A stretch of DNA of 64,000 nt from Campylobacter concisus (GTDB lineage Bacteria; Campylobacterota; Campylobacteria; Campylobacterales; Campylobacteraceae). The notes beneath the pieces are model-generated. The model saw only the letters and a list, made by a program, of their open reading frames with translations, searched no databases and was not told the DNA's origin. Position numbers and translations under genes: made by a program. The first letter of the stretch is position 1, and each line of letters begins with the position of its first letter. Location of the stretch: NCBI RefSeq assembly GCF_003048835.2, contig NZ_CP060705.1, positions 620,001 to 684,000 of the forward strand, given 5' to 3'. Positions 1-8,924 of this stretch are shown in pieces.

Positions 1-647
1 TTTTTGATCTCTTTTTGAAGCTTGTTTGCCTCGATCTCTTCGATGACGTAGTCAATGAGCTTTAGTAGGTGCTGCTCTAAATTTTCCTCGACAAAAAAGC
101 TATAAGCGATCTGTTTTTTTAGACGAAGTGCGCTTGAGACTAGGTCGCAAACCCTGATCGCTTCGGCACTCTCTTCGATCGTTTTTAAAAGATCAGGTGG
201 GAAAAAGTGACTAAACTGCGAAAGCTCTCTTACTTTTTCTCTTAAAACTACGATGAGAGCGTCAGTTTTGACCTGTGATGGGCGCTTGACGTGGAGCATA
301 TCGACGATACCACGGAGCGGATTTATGCCTGATTGTTTTAAAATTTTACCTTTGTCGATGCCCTGAAATAGCACTTTTACGCGTCCGTCAGGTAGAGGCA
401 CACGGCGCATTATCGTGCCGATAACGCCTGCGTCATAGATGCCGTCAAAGTCTCTAGCGCCGTCTTGCTGTGGCTTTGTAGGCACGACAAGGATCGGCGT
501 TTCACCTTGTATGGCAAGTTCAAGGGCTTTTAAATTTTCTTCGTCGCTTAAAAAAAGCGGTGTTATCATAAATGGATATAAAAATAGCTCGTCCTCAACG
601 ATGATAGGGATCTCAGTTGGGAAGCTTTTGTTTTCGTTTATTTGCAA
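1..647 (-). CDS. lon: Lon ATP-dependent protease, N-terminal part (cut by window edge)
   Basis: About 215 codons of the amino end are present; the AAA+ and serine/lysine protease domains lie outside the window. The visible part is a LON substrate-binding domain: it opens with FPTEIPIIVEDELFLYPFMI, continues through IVVPTKPQQDG and GTIMRRVPLPDGRVKVLFQG, and ends in a helical region. The start is TTG at 645-647, preceded by AGGAG (reading minus); no ATG fits. Lon degrades misfolded and regulatory proteins in the cytoplasm. It begins 8 bp after bamD on the same strand, so the two are probably cotranscribed, the same order as in C. jejuni. Confidence 0.93.
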   Translation of the reverse strand, partial: MQINENKSFPTEIPIIVEDELFLYPFMITPLFLSDEENLKALELAIQGETPILVVPTKPQQDGARDFDGIYDAGVIGTIMRRVPLPDGRVKVLFQGIDKGKILKQSGINPLRGIVDMLHVKRPSQVKTDALIVVLREKVRELSQFSHFFPPDLLKTIEESAEAIRVCDLVSSALRLKKQIAYSFFVEENLEQHLLKLIDYVIEEIEANKLQKEIK

Positions 648-655
648 AATTTCTC

Positions 656-1303
656 CTATTCAAACAGTTTTCTATACCATGCCACGTCAGGTTTGATAAG
701 GTCTGAGTTTTTAAACGGCGACTCTTCTAGCTTTTGCTCGTAAATTTTAGCCGAAACGTCACGGCCAGTTCTCTTGTAAAGATCTGCTATTTGCATATCT
801 AGGAAGTAAAGCGCTAGTTTAAATTTGATAAGCATAGTCTCGATAAGCGGCTTATACTCGGTATTTGGATACATATAAAGAAATTTCTCGATCTCAGTTA
901 CGCTATCTTCCATGAGCTTTTGGTTGCGGTTTGGCTGGGTAAATGAGTCAAAATTTGCTTTTATCTTTAGATACTGGGCAAATTCTGTCCTTGGGCCGTT
1001 ATCGCCGTATCTTTTGATGTACTCATCAAGATAGTGATTTGCCATGAGATACTCTTCGTCATTTGCATGAGCTTGTGCAAGGATGAGTAAAATTTGCTCT
1101 AAAAGCGGGCTTGCAACGTGCTCGCTCGCCATTGAAACGTAGTGTTTGTCAGCAGACTCCAAGTCGCCATCTTTGATGTCAGCGATGACCTGAGCGTACC
1201 ACTCATCTGGAGTTAGATTGTAAAGTTCGGTGTATTTTTCAGCACAACCACTAAAAAGCCCTAAAAGAGCTACGACTGCTATAAATTTAGAAAATTTTTT
1301 CAT
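656..1303 (-). CDS. bamD: BamD-like outer membrane assembly lipoprotein
   Basis: 215 residues. A lipoprotein signal (MKKFSKFIAVVALLGLFSGC) ends in Cys20, followed by TPR-like helical repeats typical of BamD/YfiO/ComL, including a Tyr/Leu-rich stretch with VASPLLEQILLILAQAHAND and YLDEYIKRYGDN. BamD is the essential lipoprotein partner of BamA in inserting beta-barrel proteins into the outer membrane. ATG start with AAGGA 5 bp upstream. It lies directly upstream of lon and is divergent from fliW. The size is close to family members. The assignment rests on the lipobox, the TPR pattern and its place beside lon. Confidence 0.85.
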   Translation of the reverse strand: MKKFSKFIAVVALLGLFSGCAEKYTELYNLTPDEWYAQVIADIKDGDLESADKHYVSMASEHVASPLLEQILLILAQAHANDEEYLMANHYLDEYIKRYGDNGPRTEFAQYLKIKANFDSFTQPNRNQKLMEDSVTEIEKFLYMYPNTEYKPLIETMLIKFKLALYFLDMQIADLYKRTGRDVSAKIYEQKLEESPFKNSDLIKPDVAWYRKLFE

Positions 1304-1378
1304 GCTTTTCCTTAAAAATTTTAAATTCGCTTATTTTACATTTTTTGGCATTATTTTTGTATAAATTTTTTAAAACTA

Positions 1379-1387
1379 TGCTAAAAT
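1379..1387 (+). promoter_or_regulatory. Probable extended -10 promoter of fliW
   Basis: TGCTAAAAT matches the extended -10 form (TGN TANAAT) used by the Campylobacter housekeeping sigma factor. A start about 7 bp downstream would give a leader of roughly 20 nt before the fliW ATG, with CAGGAG as ribosome site. Confidence 0.5.
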
Positions 1388-1415
1388 AAGGCAATTTTAC
1401 AAAACAGGAGTTAGT

Positions 1416-1799
1416 ATGATTTTTAGTGTTAAAAGCCCTATTTTAGGCTTCGAGCATATCAAGACGATGGAACTTATTGAGCTCGATAAATTTTTTGTTA
1501 AGCTAGCGAGCAAAGATGACGAAACATCTTTTACAATGATAAATCCTTTCGCGTTAAGAAGTTATGAATTTGACATCCCAAGCTACTATGAAGAGCTTAT
1601 GGACATTAAGGAGAGCTCACAACTTAGAATTTACAACATCATCGTAGTTGCTCTCCCTCTTGAGAAATCAACCGTGAATTTCGTAGCTCCTATCGTTTGC
1701 AATATGGACAATATGACTTTATCTCAAGTAGTGCTTGACGTTACAAAATATCCACAATACGGACAAGCTGAAATGATAGAAAATTTCATACAAAAATAA
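1416..1799 (+). CDS. fliW: FliW flagellar assembly factor
   Basis: 127 residues, the usual FliW length, with the family pattern: an early [18 protein letters not shown] segment, an [13 protein letters not shown] core and a central YNIIVVALP followed by [10 protein letters not shown]. FliW binds flagellin and, when free, binds the regulator CsrA, so it links flagellin export to flagellin translation. The ATG has CAGGAG 6-7 bp upstream. In C. jejuni fliW also sits divergently from bamD/lon. A small hairpin (AGAGCT-CTT-AGCTCT, 1815-1829) follows the stop before the next gene. It has no strong T-tract, so read-through into the large downstream gene is possible. Confidence 0.9.
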   Translation: MIFSVKSPILGFEHIKTMELIELDKFFVKLASKDDETSFTMINPFALRSYEFDIPSYYEELMDIKESSQLRIYNIIVVALPLEKSTVNFVAPIVCNMDNMTLSQVVLDVTKYPQYGQAEMIENFIQK

Positions 1800-1852
1800 C
1801 AAATAAGGACGTTTAGAGCTCTTAGCTCTAATTACATTAAGGAGATTGTAAT

Positions 1853-4800
1853 TTGAAAATTCTTTTTTTTATTCTTTTATCTTTCATTTATATTTTTGGT
1901 GATACTGGTGAATTTAACATGCCAACTACTGTTAGGGCGTGTACTCATGCTGAAGAAGTTAGCTGTGCCGGAAATACTTGTAAAATTGATTATGATGGCA
2001 TTAAGCACTGTGTTTCTAGTGGAAGTACTGATGTAATTTTTACTAATAATCCAACTGCATCTGAAAGCATACCAGCATATTTAGTTGGTAGCAGGGATGA
2101 TAATAATGATAAGAATACTACGTTAAGAAAACATTTTAGAAGAGTTATTGGTGATGTTGATATTATTGGAGCAAGTGTCATCATACCAAAAGTTGATGGT
2201 TATGACTTTGTACCTCATAAAAATGTAGGCGGTTCAGATAAATTATCACAAACATCTCAAGTAATAGAAAAAAAATATGTTAATGAAGAACCTAGTATCG
2301 ATAGAGATTTGTTTAAAAACTCATCTCGAGCCACCTTTACTTTTGATGGTAAAAGCAACTATGAAAAAAATAGCACAGTTGGTGAAAATATTAAGTATGC
2401 CAGACTCTACTGGGGTGGGGCAGTATATAACGAGTGGAATATTAACCATGGCATGCTAGATGTTATATATAAAAATATGTTTGGATACTCAAAGGTTAAA
2501 TTTAAAACACCTGATGGAAATATAAACATTGTGACTGCAAAACCTGAAGATATAAAGTGGGAAGGCTCTTTTACTCCTTACTTTGAGACTACTGTGCCAA
2601 AAGATACTTTCTATTTGTATTGTTATGATCCAAATCATCCAGAAAATAGAGGTGGTTGCAGCACTCCAACTAACCCTAATCAATTTACTAAGCCGCTTTA
2701 TACAGATCGTCTTGGTAATGCTAAGCACTCAACAGTTGGCTTTAGAAGCGGTGCCTCATACTTTATCTATCAAGCAAGTGCTGATGTGACTAACTTAGTA
2801 AAAGCTAGCTTTGGTAAGGATGATGCAAGTAGGACATTTGCTGTAGGTGGTATCGTTTCAACAGTTTTTAAAAACTATAAAAAAGAATATAGTATTAAAA
2901 TAAGTAATGAAAAAAGAGATCTAAATACATCATATGGTTCAGTTTTGTATGCTGATGGTGAGTGGCAAAAATCTTACATACCTTCTCAGTTTGGCGGCTG
3001 GAGCTTAGCTATCGTCTATGACCTTGAAGAAGAAGGTGAAAGAAATGGTGTAGAGCCAAAAGCTGTAAATATCTATGATGGTATGGCAAATATCTATCCT
3101 GGCGGAGTTGGAGTTAGTACGGCAGAATTGAAATTTGATGGTTTTTATACACCACCGAGTGGAGATAAAAAATCTACTTTGGCTCTTTTTAGTTTTGGAG
3201 GTAGAAAAGAAGTAAGCGGTGATGATATAGCAGTAAAGCATGGTGGTGTTTTTGAAAGTGTCTGGTCACCGTTAAATTTACAAAATCCAAAAGGTAATCA
3301 GTTTAACTCTTCTATTGCTAGGTTTAATAAACCTGCGAATGATAGAAAAATTTATAATGGACAGATGGATCTTGATTTGTTTGATATTTCTGACAAAATG
3401 AAACCTAGGCAAACAGAAGTAGAAGTGCAGTTTCAAGTTACTGGCGAGCGTGATCAGGACAATAACTTTCATGGCGATAGACAAAACATAGGTATGGTTG
3501 CATTTTCTACCTTACTCTATAATCCTAAAGTGTGCTACACAGAAAAGCTTGAGGTCAGTAGAGATAAAGGCGCTAGCTGGATACTTGTAAAGTTAAAAGA
3601 TAGTTCTGGCGAAGCAACTATCGTAAAAAAAGGCTCCTTGGTAAGGACTACTGTAACAGTTGAAAATGGAGGTAGTGAGGATGCTTATGGTTCTATCTTA
3701 AGAGTAAATTTAAAACCTGAATTTATGAGCTACAAGGACACTTCTACTAGTTTAAGAACTAGTAAGGTGATAATATCTGATACGAGCCAAAATTCAGAAA
3801 ACTGGACTACGCTTACTAGTGATACTAATGAAAATCTAAACAGAGTTGATAGCCATACTTTAGAATATAAAATAGGAAAAAACGCAAGTCATGCAGTAGG
3901 TGGAGAGCTAACGCATGGTCGTCAAAACTATGCAAGAGTTCAGTTTATAGGCGTGATAGAAAAAGAGTATAAAAAGACAAGATATGAGGCTAAATTTCAA
4001 AATAGTGATGCAGGCTTGAAGTTTGATGATAGGATAAGCGAATGTACTCCAACATCGCCTAACCTAAAGATCGTAGAGGAAGAAGAAAATGACTTCTATC
4101 CACGAAGTAAAAAAGATGATAATTCAAATGGAGATTATAAAAACAGGCTTTTTACAAAGATAGCAAAAAAACCTTTTAGTATATACATCACAAACTATAG
4201 CGAGATAGATGGAAAGGCAAAAGCGCCTGATTCGCCTACTGATGTAGATCTTAAACTTGTAGAGAACTGTAGTAGTGAAAATTCTGTATTAGAGCATCCT
4301 GTAACACTTCATTTTGCAAGTAAAGACACTGAAGAAGTAAAAGTAACCGTGCCAAGACCTTATAGAAAACTTCATGTTAAGCTAAAGTATCATAGCAAGC
4401 CAAAAAATCAAGATGTGGTAAAGTGTGAAGTCTTTGACGCATTTGCTGTAAGACCAGCTATGTTTCAGCTCTATGATAAGTCAGGTAGTGGTGGTCTATA
4501 TAATGGTAGTAGCGTACTTGTGGGAGGTAAAGACTATAAAGATATAACTCTAGCTGCTTATAATATGGACAAGACAACTCTTGCAAATGGATATACAAAT
4601 ACCTTAATCGCAGGTAGCTCTGCAACTGGAGTAAATCGTTATACAGAAAACAATGTATCAATCTTGCCTGTGGATAAGGCAGGATGCATAATTACCGAAG
4701 ATACAAAAAAGAGACTAAGTGAAGATAATAAACTAAAGATAGCCTTTGATAATCCAGCAAAAGCAGTAGGTACTATAGCTAACCTAAAAACAAATAAAGA

Positions 4801-6064
4801 GGGATTTTCTTTCTCTGATATCGGAAATGCTAAATTTTATGTGGTAGATAAAAGCTATACAAGTATAGATAAAAAAACTCCACCACAAGATAGTGACTGC
4901 ATACTTGATAAGAGTGACAATAATGAAAATACCGATGGCAAGGTCGGTTGCGATATAGAATTTGGTGAGAAAAAATTTGGTTTTGAGCCAAATGATCTTG
5001 AAGTAAGCGAATTTAAAATTTTGCCAAGAGGCATTAGTTACATCGCAAATGAAAGCAATGCTAGCTTTACTCCTATCTTGAGTTTTAAAGTAAAAGCTCG
5101 ACTTTTTGATGATAATCCTGCACTTTTATATAAAGATGGTTGTTACTCAAACAATACACGCTTTAAGATAAAAGTAGGAGAAATGATAAATAGCTATACT
5201 GATAACAATGGCACTTTACTAAAAAACGACGCAGATGGGCTAGCTAAGCTAAATAGTGAAATTTTGTTTTTTGGCAATCTTGATGCTAGTAAAGTCGAAA
5301 AAGTAAATCCATCTTCTTTACACGAAGGGCTCTTTGAAGTTAAAAAAGAAGCGTTTAAAGGTGGCTACGCTGATGTAAATTTAAAATTTAATTTCAAACG
5401 CGAAAAAAATGTAGCAAAAAATCCTTTTGAGGTGACAAGCGATACTTTCACGTTTGAGAGTTTAGTAGATACTAATCAAACAAAAAATAATAGCGCCTAC
5501 AAAAAACCAACCACAAAAACATCTGCAAAATTTTACTACGCTAGGACATACGCGCCTTACTATGAGGGACCAAATACCGGCTTTAAGGCAAAAATTTACT
5601 ACGGAGTGTATTGCAATGGTTGCGACGAGAGTAAATTTATGTTGCAAAAACCAGGATCAAACGCTCGTTGGGATGAGTTTGCGGGTACGCACTCATGGTA
5701 TGTAAATCCTCTTCACGATGCTAGTTATGGCAATGTCGATAGTTACGAATTTTCAAATCACACTACGCGAGATACAGCAAAAGAGACAGCACTTAGTGAC
5801 GGTATCAGCTACATTTATGTGAAAAATGACCGAGCAGTTACAGATATAGCCAAGATGCATACAAAAAACTGGCTTATATATAATGAATTTGACAAAGATG
5901 CGGCGACAAATGATTTTACGCTGAAATTTCTCGTGCCAAATGGCGACTGGGCTGGCAAGACCCTAAAAAATGGCTCTAGTAAAGGTGACGTGGGAAATGT
6001 CATAGGCGGCGAAAATAACTTTAACGATCTAAGCGATAAGACAAATAGGAGAATTTCTTGGTAA
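1853..6064 (+). CDS. Large exported protein, candidate pilus-tip/adhesin component
   Basis: 1403 residues, TTG start, AAGGAG 8 bp upstream. Residues 1-16 form a signal peptide (MKILFFILLSFIYIFG). Visible modules: about 175-420, a surface-protein module with ARLYWGG, a DVTNLVK strand and GGWSLAIVYDLEE, a pattern I associate with extracellular beta-sandwich proteins; about 590-690, a DUF11-like strand region (GSLVRTTVTVENGGSEDAYG); then beta-rich sequence with scattered Cys pairs, an Asp/Asn-rich loop near 1012-1030 and CNGC near the C-terminus. No anchor or beta-barrel is visible. Its last codons overlap the first of three prepilin-like genes by 7 bp. That operon form (large secreted protein plus minor pilins) recalls PilY1/minor-pilin operons. 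This role is inferred; I recognise no close named homologue. The 5' two-thirds looks more AT-rich in codon choice than neighbouring genes. Confidence 0.75.
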   Translation: MKILFFILLSFIYIFGDTGEFNMPTTVRACTHAEEVSCAGNTCKIDYDGIKHCVSSGSTDVIFTNNPTASESIPAYLVGSRDDNNDKNTTLRKHFRRVIGDVDIIGASVIIPKVDGYDFVPHKNVGGSDKLSQTSQVIEKKYVNEEPSIDRDLFKNSSRATFTFDGKSNYEKNSTVGENIKYARLYWGGAVYNEWNINHGMLDVIYKNMFGYSKVKFKTPDGNINIVTAKPEDIKWEGSFTPYFETTVPKDTFYLYCYDPNHPENRGGCSTPTNPNQFTKPLYTDRLGNAKHSTVGFRSGASYFIYQASADVTNLVKASFGKDDASRTFAVGGIVSTVFKNYKKEYSIKISNEKRDLNTSYGSVLYADGEWQKSYIPSQFGGWSLAIVYDLEEEGERNGVEPKAVNIYDGMANIYPGGVGVSTAELKFDGFYTPPSGDKKSTLALFSFGGRKEVSGDDIAVKHGGVFESVWSPLNLQNPKGNQFNSSIARFNKPANDRKIYNGQMDLDLFDISDKMKPRQTEVEVQFQVTGERDQDNNFHGDRQNIGMVAFSTLLYNPKVCYTEKLEVSRDKGASWILVKLKDSSGEATIVKKGSLVRTTVTVENGGSEDAYGSILRVNLKPEFMSYKDTSTSLRTSKVIISDTSQNSENWTTLTSDTNENLNRVDSHTLEYKIGKNASHAVGGELTHGRQNYARVQFIGVIEKEYKKTRYEAKFQNSDAGLKFDDRISECTPTSPNLKIVEEEENDFYPRSKKDDNSNGDYKNRLFTKIAKKPFSIYITNYSEIDGKAKAPDSPTDVDLKLVENCSSENSVLEHPVTLHFASKDTEEVKVTVPRPYRKLHVKLKYHSKPKNQDVVKCEVFDAFAVRPAMFQLYDKSGSGGLYNGSSVLVGGKDYKDITLAAYNMDKTTLANGYTNTLIAGSSATGVNRYTENNVSILPVDKAGCIITEDTKKRLSEDNKLKIAFDNPAKAVGTIANLKTNKEGFSFSDIGNAKFYVVDKSYTSIDKKTPPQDSDCILDKSDNNENTDGKVGCDIEFGEKKFGFEPNDLEVSEFKILPRGISYIANESNASFTPILSFKVKARLFDDNPALLYKDGCYSNNTRFKIKVGEMINSYTDNNGTLLKNDADGLAKLNSEILFFGNLDASKVEKVNPSSLHEGLFEVKKEAFKGGYADVNLKFNFKREKNVAKNPFEVTSDTFTFESLVDTNQTKNNSAYKKPTTKTSAKFYYARTYAPYYEGPNTGFKAKIYYGVYCNGCDESKFMLQKPGSNARWDEFAGTHSWYVNPLHDASYGNVDSYEFSNHTTRDTAKETALSDGISYIYVKNDRAVTDIAKMHTKNWLIYNEFDKDAATNDFTLKFLVPNGDWAGKTLKNGSSKGDVGNVIGGENNFNDLSDKTNRRISW

Positions 6065-6711
6065 AAAGAGGCTTTTCTCTTATAGAGCTTATCCTCTCGA
6101 TAGTCGTTGTGGCGATCATCAGCACGTCGATACCGCTTGTACTAAAGACCACATCTGAGCTAAATCAAAAGGCGGTTACACAAGAGAGTTTGATGAATGC
6201 TAAGACGTATATGGGGCTTATCTTAAAAGCTCCTTTTAGCGACAAGGTCATAAAGGTCTCAACAAACATTGGCGGCAGTAGCGCTGAGACAGCCTACTTT
6301 TTTCCTATCATATTAAAGCCAGGCGATAAAAGAAACGAATTTTATAAGATAAATAAAATAACAGGCGATGGGCATAGAGTTTTTGCCTATGAAAATTCAC
6401 CAGATCTAGCACCTGATGCGGCAGTGAGGTCTGTGGATTACTATGGCAGAATATTGGATAAAAATTTAAACACAACAAATCAAACCAGAGACTATATAGT
6501 TGGCTCAGACTATAATGTAATTGTGAATGAGGGCAATGGCTGGTTTAAGCCAAAATTACCATTAAAAATAAAAAGCAGCGACGTAAAAGAGATAGTAGTA
6601 ACTGCTATTTCATATAAAAATGACACAAAACAAGAGACGACATCAGTGCTAAGAGCCTACGCTTTTAACCTAGGTGAGGGCGGCTCGCTAAATACGAAAG
6701 CGTGGAAATGA
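6058..6711 (+). CDS. Prepilin-like protein with type IV N-methylation motif (minor pseudopilin 1)
   Basis: 217 residues. TTG start inside the end of the upstream gene. The N-terminus VKRG-FSLIELILSIVVVAI is a textbook class III signal: short basic leader, cleavage after Gly, Phe at +1, Glu at +5, then a hydrophobic helix. The rest is a globular domain without recognisable fold, ending with a Gly-rich LGEGGSLNTKAW. Minor (pseudo)pilins are inserted by T4P/T2S/competence machines and start pilus assembly. Translational overlaps on both sides (7 bp with the large protein, 4 bp with the next pilin) argue that the four genes make one complex. Confidence 0.85.
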   Translation: MVKRGFSLIELILSIVVVAIISTSIPLVLKTTSELNQKAVTQESLMNAKTYMGLILKAPFSDKVIKVSTNIGGSSAETAYFFPIILKPGDKRNEFYKINKITGDGHRVFAYENSPDLAPDAAVRSVDYYGRILDKNLNTTNQTRDYIVGSDYNVIVNEGNGWFKPKLPLKIKSSDVKEIVVTAISYKNDTKQETTSVLRAYAFNLGEGGSLNTKAWK

Positions 6712-7688
6712 AAAGAGCCTTTACGCTTCTTGAACTTGTAGTCGTCATCGTCGTACTTGGTATCATCGCTATGATGAGCTTTAATGCGATAATGAACATC
6801 TATTCAAACTACTTTCAAACAAGGACAGTAAATGAGCTCGAGACTCAAACAGAGATCGCTTTGGAGCAAATTTCAAAAAGACTGGAGCACCGCATAAAGC
6901 CAAGCGTGATCGCTAGAAAAACTGATGGAGCTTTTTTGGCACTAAACGATAGCGGGGTAAATTTAAATGCCGAGTATGAAATTTTAGAATTTATCCCCTA
7001 TGCGTATGAAATTTTTAATGACGTTATATCTCTTGATGCTAATGACAATGTCATAGAGCATGGCGGAAAAGCAGGCAGATATAGTGGCTATGCGGATCTT
7101 GCTAAGAGCTCACCAGCAACTGGTCTGATAAGTCCTGGAAGTAATTTCACTACTGGAGTGGTCGAGACCATAAAAGATCTAACATGTAGAGATGAGATAA
7201 GAAATGCCACTTGTGTGGATTTTGAAAATAAAGATGGTGGCGTTGTAGCGATATTTTCTGATGTTTATTACAATGTGCAAAGCTCTTTTGGCTATAGCAA
7301 TGGAACTGTGCCTGTTGATCTAGATATAGCAAAAGTTGGGGTAAAGGATGGTCAAAGAGGCATAAACGGCAATACGCTAGAAATTTCAGGTTTTGGTGGC
7401 AAGCAAATTTCAGAGCAGTATCATCTAGCCTACACAGCAAACGCCATAGTGCCAGAGCAAAGCGCTGATCCAAAAGATACTGCAAATGGTGTCTTTGATC
7501 TAAATTTATACTACGACTATCGTCCATGGATGGGAGAAAAATATAAACTAAATGGCGAAAAGGCAACCCTTGCCAAAAACGTTACGAGGTTTGTCTTTAC
7601 TGAAAAAAATGGCGTCATCGTGCTAAAACTTTGCATGAGGGCAAAAAACTCAGAGATAACCATCTGTAAGTCAAAGGCGGTTTATTGA
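6708..7688 (+). CDS. Prepilin-like protein (minor pseudopilin 2, PilW/GspJ-sized)
   Basis: 326 residues from ATG 6708 (ATGA overlap with the preceding stop; a GTG 6 bp earlier is possible but less natural). The leader MKRA-FTLLELVVVIVVLGI has Glu at +5 but Ala in place of the usual Gly before the cleavage site. The large C-terminal domain resembles PilW/GspJ-type minor pilins in size. Two Cys pairs (CRDEIRNATC; CMRAKNSEITIC) may form disulfides in the periplasm. It belongs to the same overlapping operon as its neighbours. Function as a pilus-tip or competence pseudopilus subunit is inferred. Confidence 0.82.
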   Translation: MKRAFTLLELVVVIVVLGIIAMMSFNAIMNIYSNYFQTRTVNELETQTEIALEQISKRLEHRIKPSVIARKTDGAFLALNDSGVNLNAEYEILEFIPYAYEIFNDVISLDANDNVIEHGGKAGRYSGYADLAKSSPATGLISPGSNFTTGVVETIKDLTCRDEIRNATCVDFENKDGGVVAIFSDVYYNVQSSFGYSNGTVPVDLDIAKVGVKDGQRGINGNTLEISGFGGKQISEQYHLAYTANAIVPEQSADPKDTANGVFDLNLYYDYRPWMGEKYKLNGEKATLAKNVTRFVFTEKNGVIVLKLCMRAKNSEITICKSKAVY

Positions 7689-8131
7689 TGAGGCGAGGAT
7701 TTACACTCATTGCGGCGATATTTTTTGTGGTTATCGCAAGCTCTATTTGTATGCTGGCTCTTTCGATCGCTAGCACTTCAGTTAAGCAAAATAGCGAAAT
7801 TTATCTAAGAGAGCAAAGTGAGCTAGTAGCTCGCGCAGCAACTGAGTACGCCATGCTAGCTATCATAAGCAATAATGACTTTTATAAAACTGGAGCAGTT
7901 TGCATTGGCGACGAGCACAATCCGATAGCTGGCGAATTTGGTGATCTTTTTACCTTTAAAGTATTTGTAAAATACTTTGGCGATATGGGAGATGCTTGTA
8001 AAAACAAAGATGCTGTTATAGTAAAAGGAGCAAATCAAGGCACGATAATGCTCGATGTCTTTGTCAGCTCAAAACCAGGAAAAGCATCAAATCCTATAAA
8101 TTTTCACAAACGAACTCTTCAGAAACTTTAA
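7688..8131 (+). CDS. Prepilin-like protein lacking Glu5 (minor pseudopilin 3, PilX/GspK-like)
   Basis: 147 residues from ATG 7688, overlapping the preceding TGA by one base (TGATG); a TTG one codon earlier is possible. The leader MRRG-FTLIAAIFFVVIASS has a prepilin cleavage site, but Ala replaces Glu at +5. In T2S systems GspK, the tip subunit, also lacks Glu5, so this is a candidate first/tip subunit. The protein is short, with two Cys (CIGDEHN; ACKNKD). It ends the four-gene module; a separate promoter for hpf follows. Confidence 0.75.
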   Translation: MRRGFTLIAAIFFVVIASSICMLALSIASTSVKQNSEIYLREQSELVARAATEYAMLAIISNNDFYKTGAVCIGDEHNPIAGEFGDLFTFKVFVKYFGDMGDACKNKDAVIVKGANQGTIMLDVFVSSKPGKASNPINFHKRTLQKL

Positions 8132-8174
8132 AATTTTATAAAGATTTTACTTTAATTTGCTTTTAGTTTCGTCG

Positions 8175-8183
8175 TGTTATAAT
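8175..8183 (+). promoter_or_regulatory. Probable extended -10 promoter of hpf
   Basis: TGTTATAAT, a perfect TATAAT with the TGN extension, lies 28 bp before the hpf start codon. AAAGGAG at about 8199-8205 is the ribosome site. It separates hpf from the pilin-like module. Confidence 0.65.
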
Positions 8184-8211
8184 CATCTTACTTTCTATAA
8201 AGGAGATTGCG

Positions 8212-8739
8212 ATGAACATAAGCATTGTAGGAAAACAATTTGAGCTAACAGAGCCCATCAAAAACTATATCCAAGACGCTTTTGACACCCTTGGCAAGTA
8301 CAACCTTGACATCATCTCAGCAAGATGCGTAGTAGGAGCAGATGAAAAGCAAGGCAAAAAGGGCTTTAATGCAGAATTTTCTCTAAATATGGCACATAAA
8401 GATACGATAGTCGTCCGCCAAAAAGATAAAGATCTCTATGCGGCGATAGATCTTGCTATCGAAAAGGCTTCAAAAGTTTTAAGAAGAGAGCACGATAAGA
8501 AATTTACCGTAAAAGGTAAGGCCGATGATAAAGAATTTCGCTCGAGAATAGGCGAAGAAAAGATCGAAGGTGTCGAGGAGATCGTGCCTATGGAGCTTGA
8601 AATTTACAAACCTCTTGAGGTAGAAGAAGCACTTGATAAACTAAAATCAAGCGATAAACAATTTTACGTATTTAACGATGTCGATGCCAAAATGCGCGTC
8701 ATCTACAAAAGAACAGACGGAACTTTCGGTCTATACTAA
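8212..8739 (+). CDS. hpf: Ribosome hibernation promoting factor, long form
   Basis: 175 residues. An N-terminal S30AE/HPF domain (about 1-100, beginning MNISIVGKQFELTEPIKNYI) is followed by a linker and a C-terminal domain (about 120-175: IVPMELEIYKPLEVEEALDK, then FYVFNDVDAKMRVIYKRTDG) found in long HPF. Long HPF drives 100S ribosome dimers and protects ribosomes in stationary phase. It is a monocistronic unit with its own TATAAT promoter and a strong terminator 3 bp after the stop. Confidence 0.92.
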   Translation: MNISIVGKQFELTEPIKNYIQDAFDTLGKYNLDIISARCVVGADEKQGKKGFNAEFSLNMAHKDTIVVRQKDKDLYAAIDLAIEKASKVLRREHDKKFTVKGKADDKEFRSRIGEEKIEGVEEIVPMELEIYKPLEVEEALDKLKSSDKQFYVFNDVDAKMRVIYKRTDGTFGLY

Positions 8740-8741
8740 AA

Positions 8742-8771
8742 CTAGGGGCGCTTTGCCCCTAGCTGATTTTT
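8742..8771 (+). terminator. Rho-independent terminator after hpf
   Basis: CTAGGGGC (8742-8749), loop GCTTT, GCCCCTAG (8755-8762), then CTGATTTTT. An 8-bp GC-rich perfect stem with a T-rich tail. Confidence 0.85.
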
Positions 8772-8825
8772 AATATAAAATTTCTATTCTTTAGTTATTT
8801 AAGCTATTTTTAAATGATTGCTAAC

Positions 8826-8831
8826 TATAAT
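8826..8831 (+). promoter_or_regulatory. -10 element of the tRNA-Asn gene
   Basis: A perfect TATAAT ends 18 bp before the mature tRNA 5' end, so a start near 8838 would leave a short 5' leader for RNase P to remove. Confidence 0.55.
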
Positions 8832-8849
8832 ACGACTTCTTTTAAGTGT

Positions 8850-8924
<75 letters not shown>

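Noticed and set aside
439-696. Open frame on the plus strand across the lon start and the bamD end.
   Set aside because: It lies antisense to two well-supported genes and has no protein-like pattern.
1345-1362. Sigma-54-like site (TTTGGCAT-N4-TTTTGTA) before fliW.
   Set aside because: The essential GC of the -12 element is GT here, and a good extended -10 housekeeping element lies just downstream.
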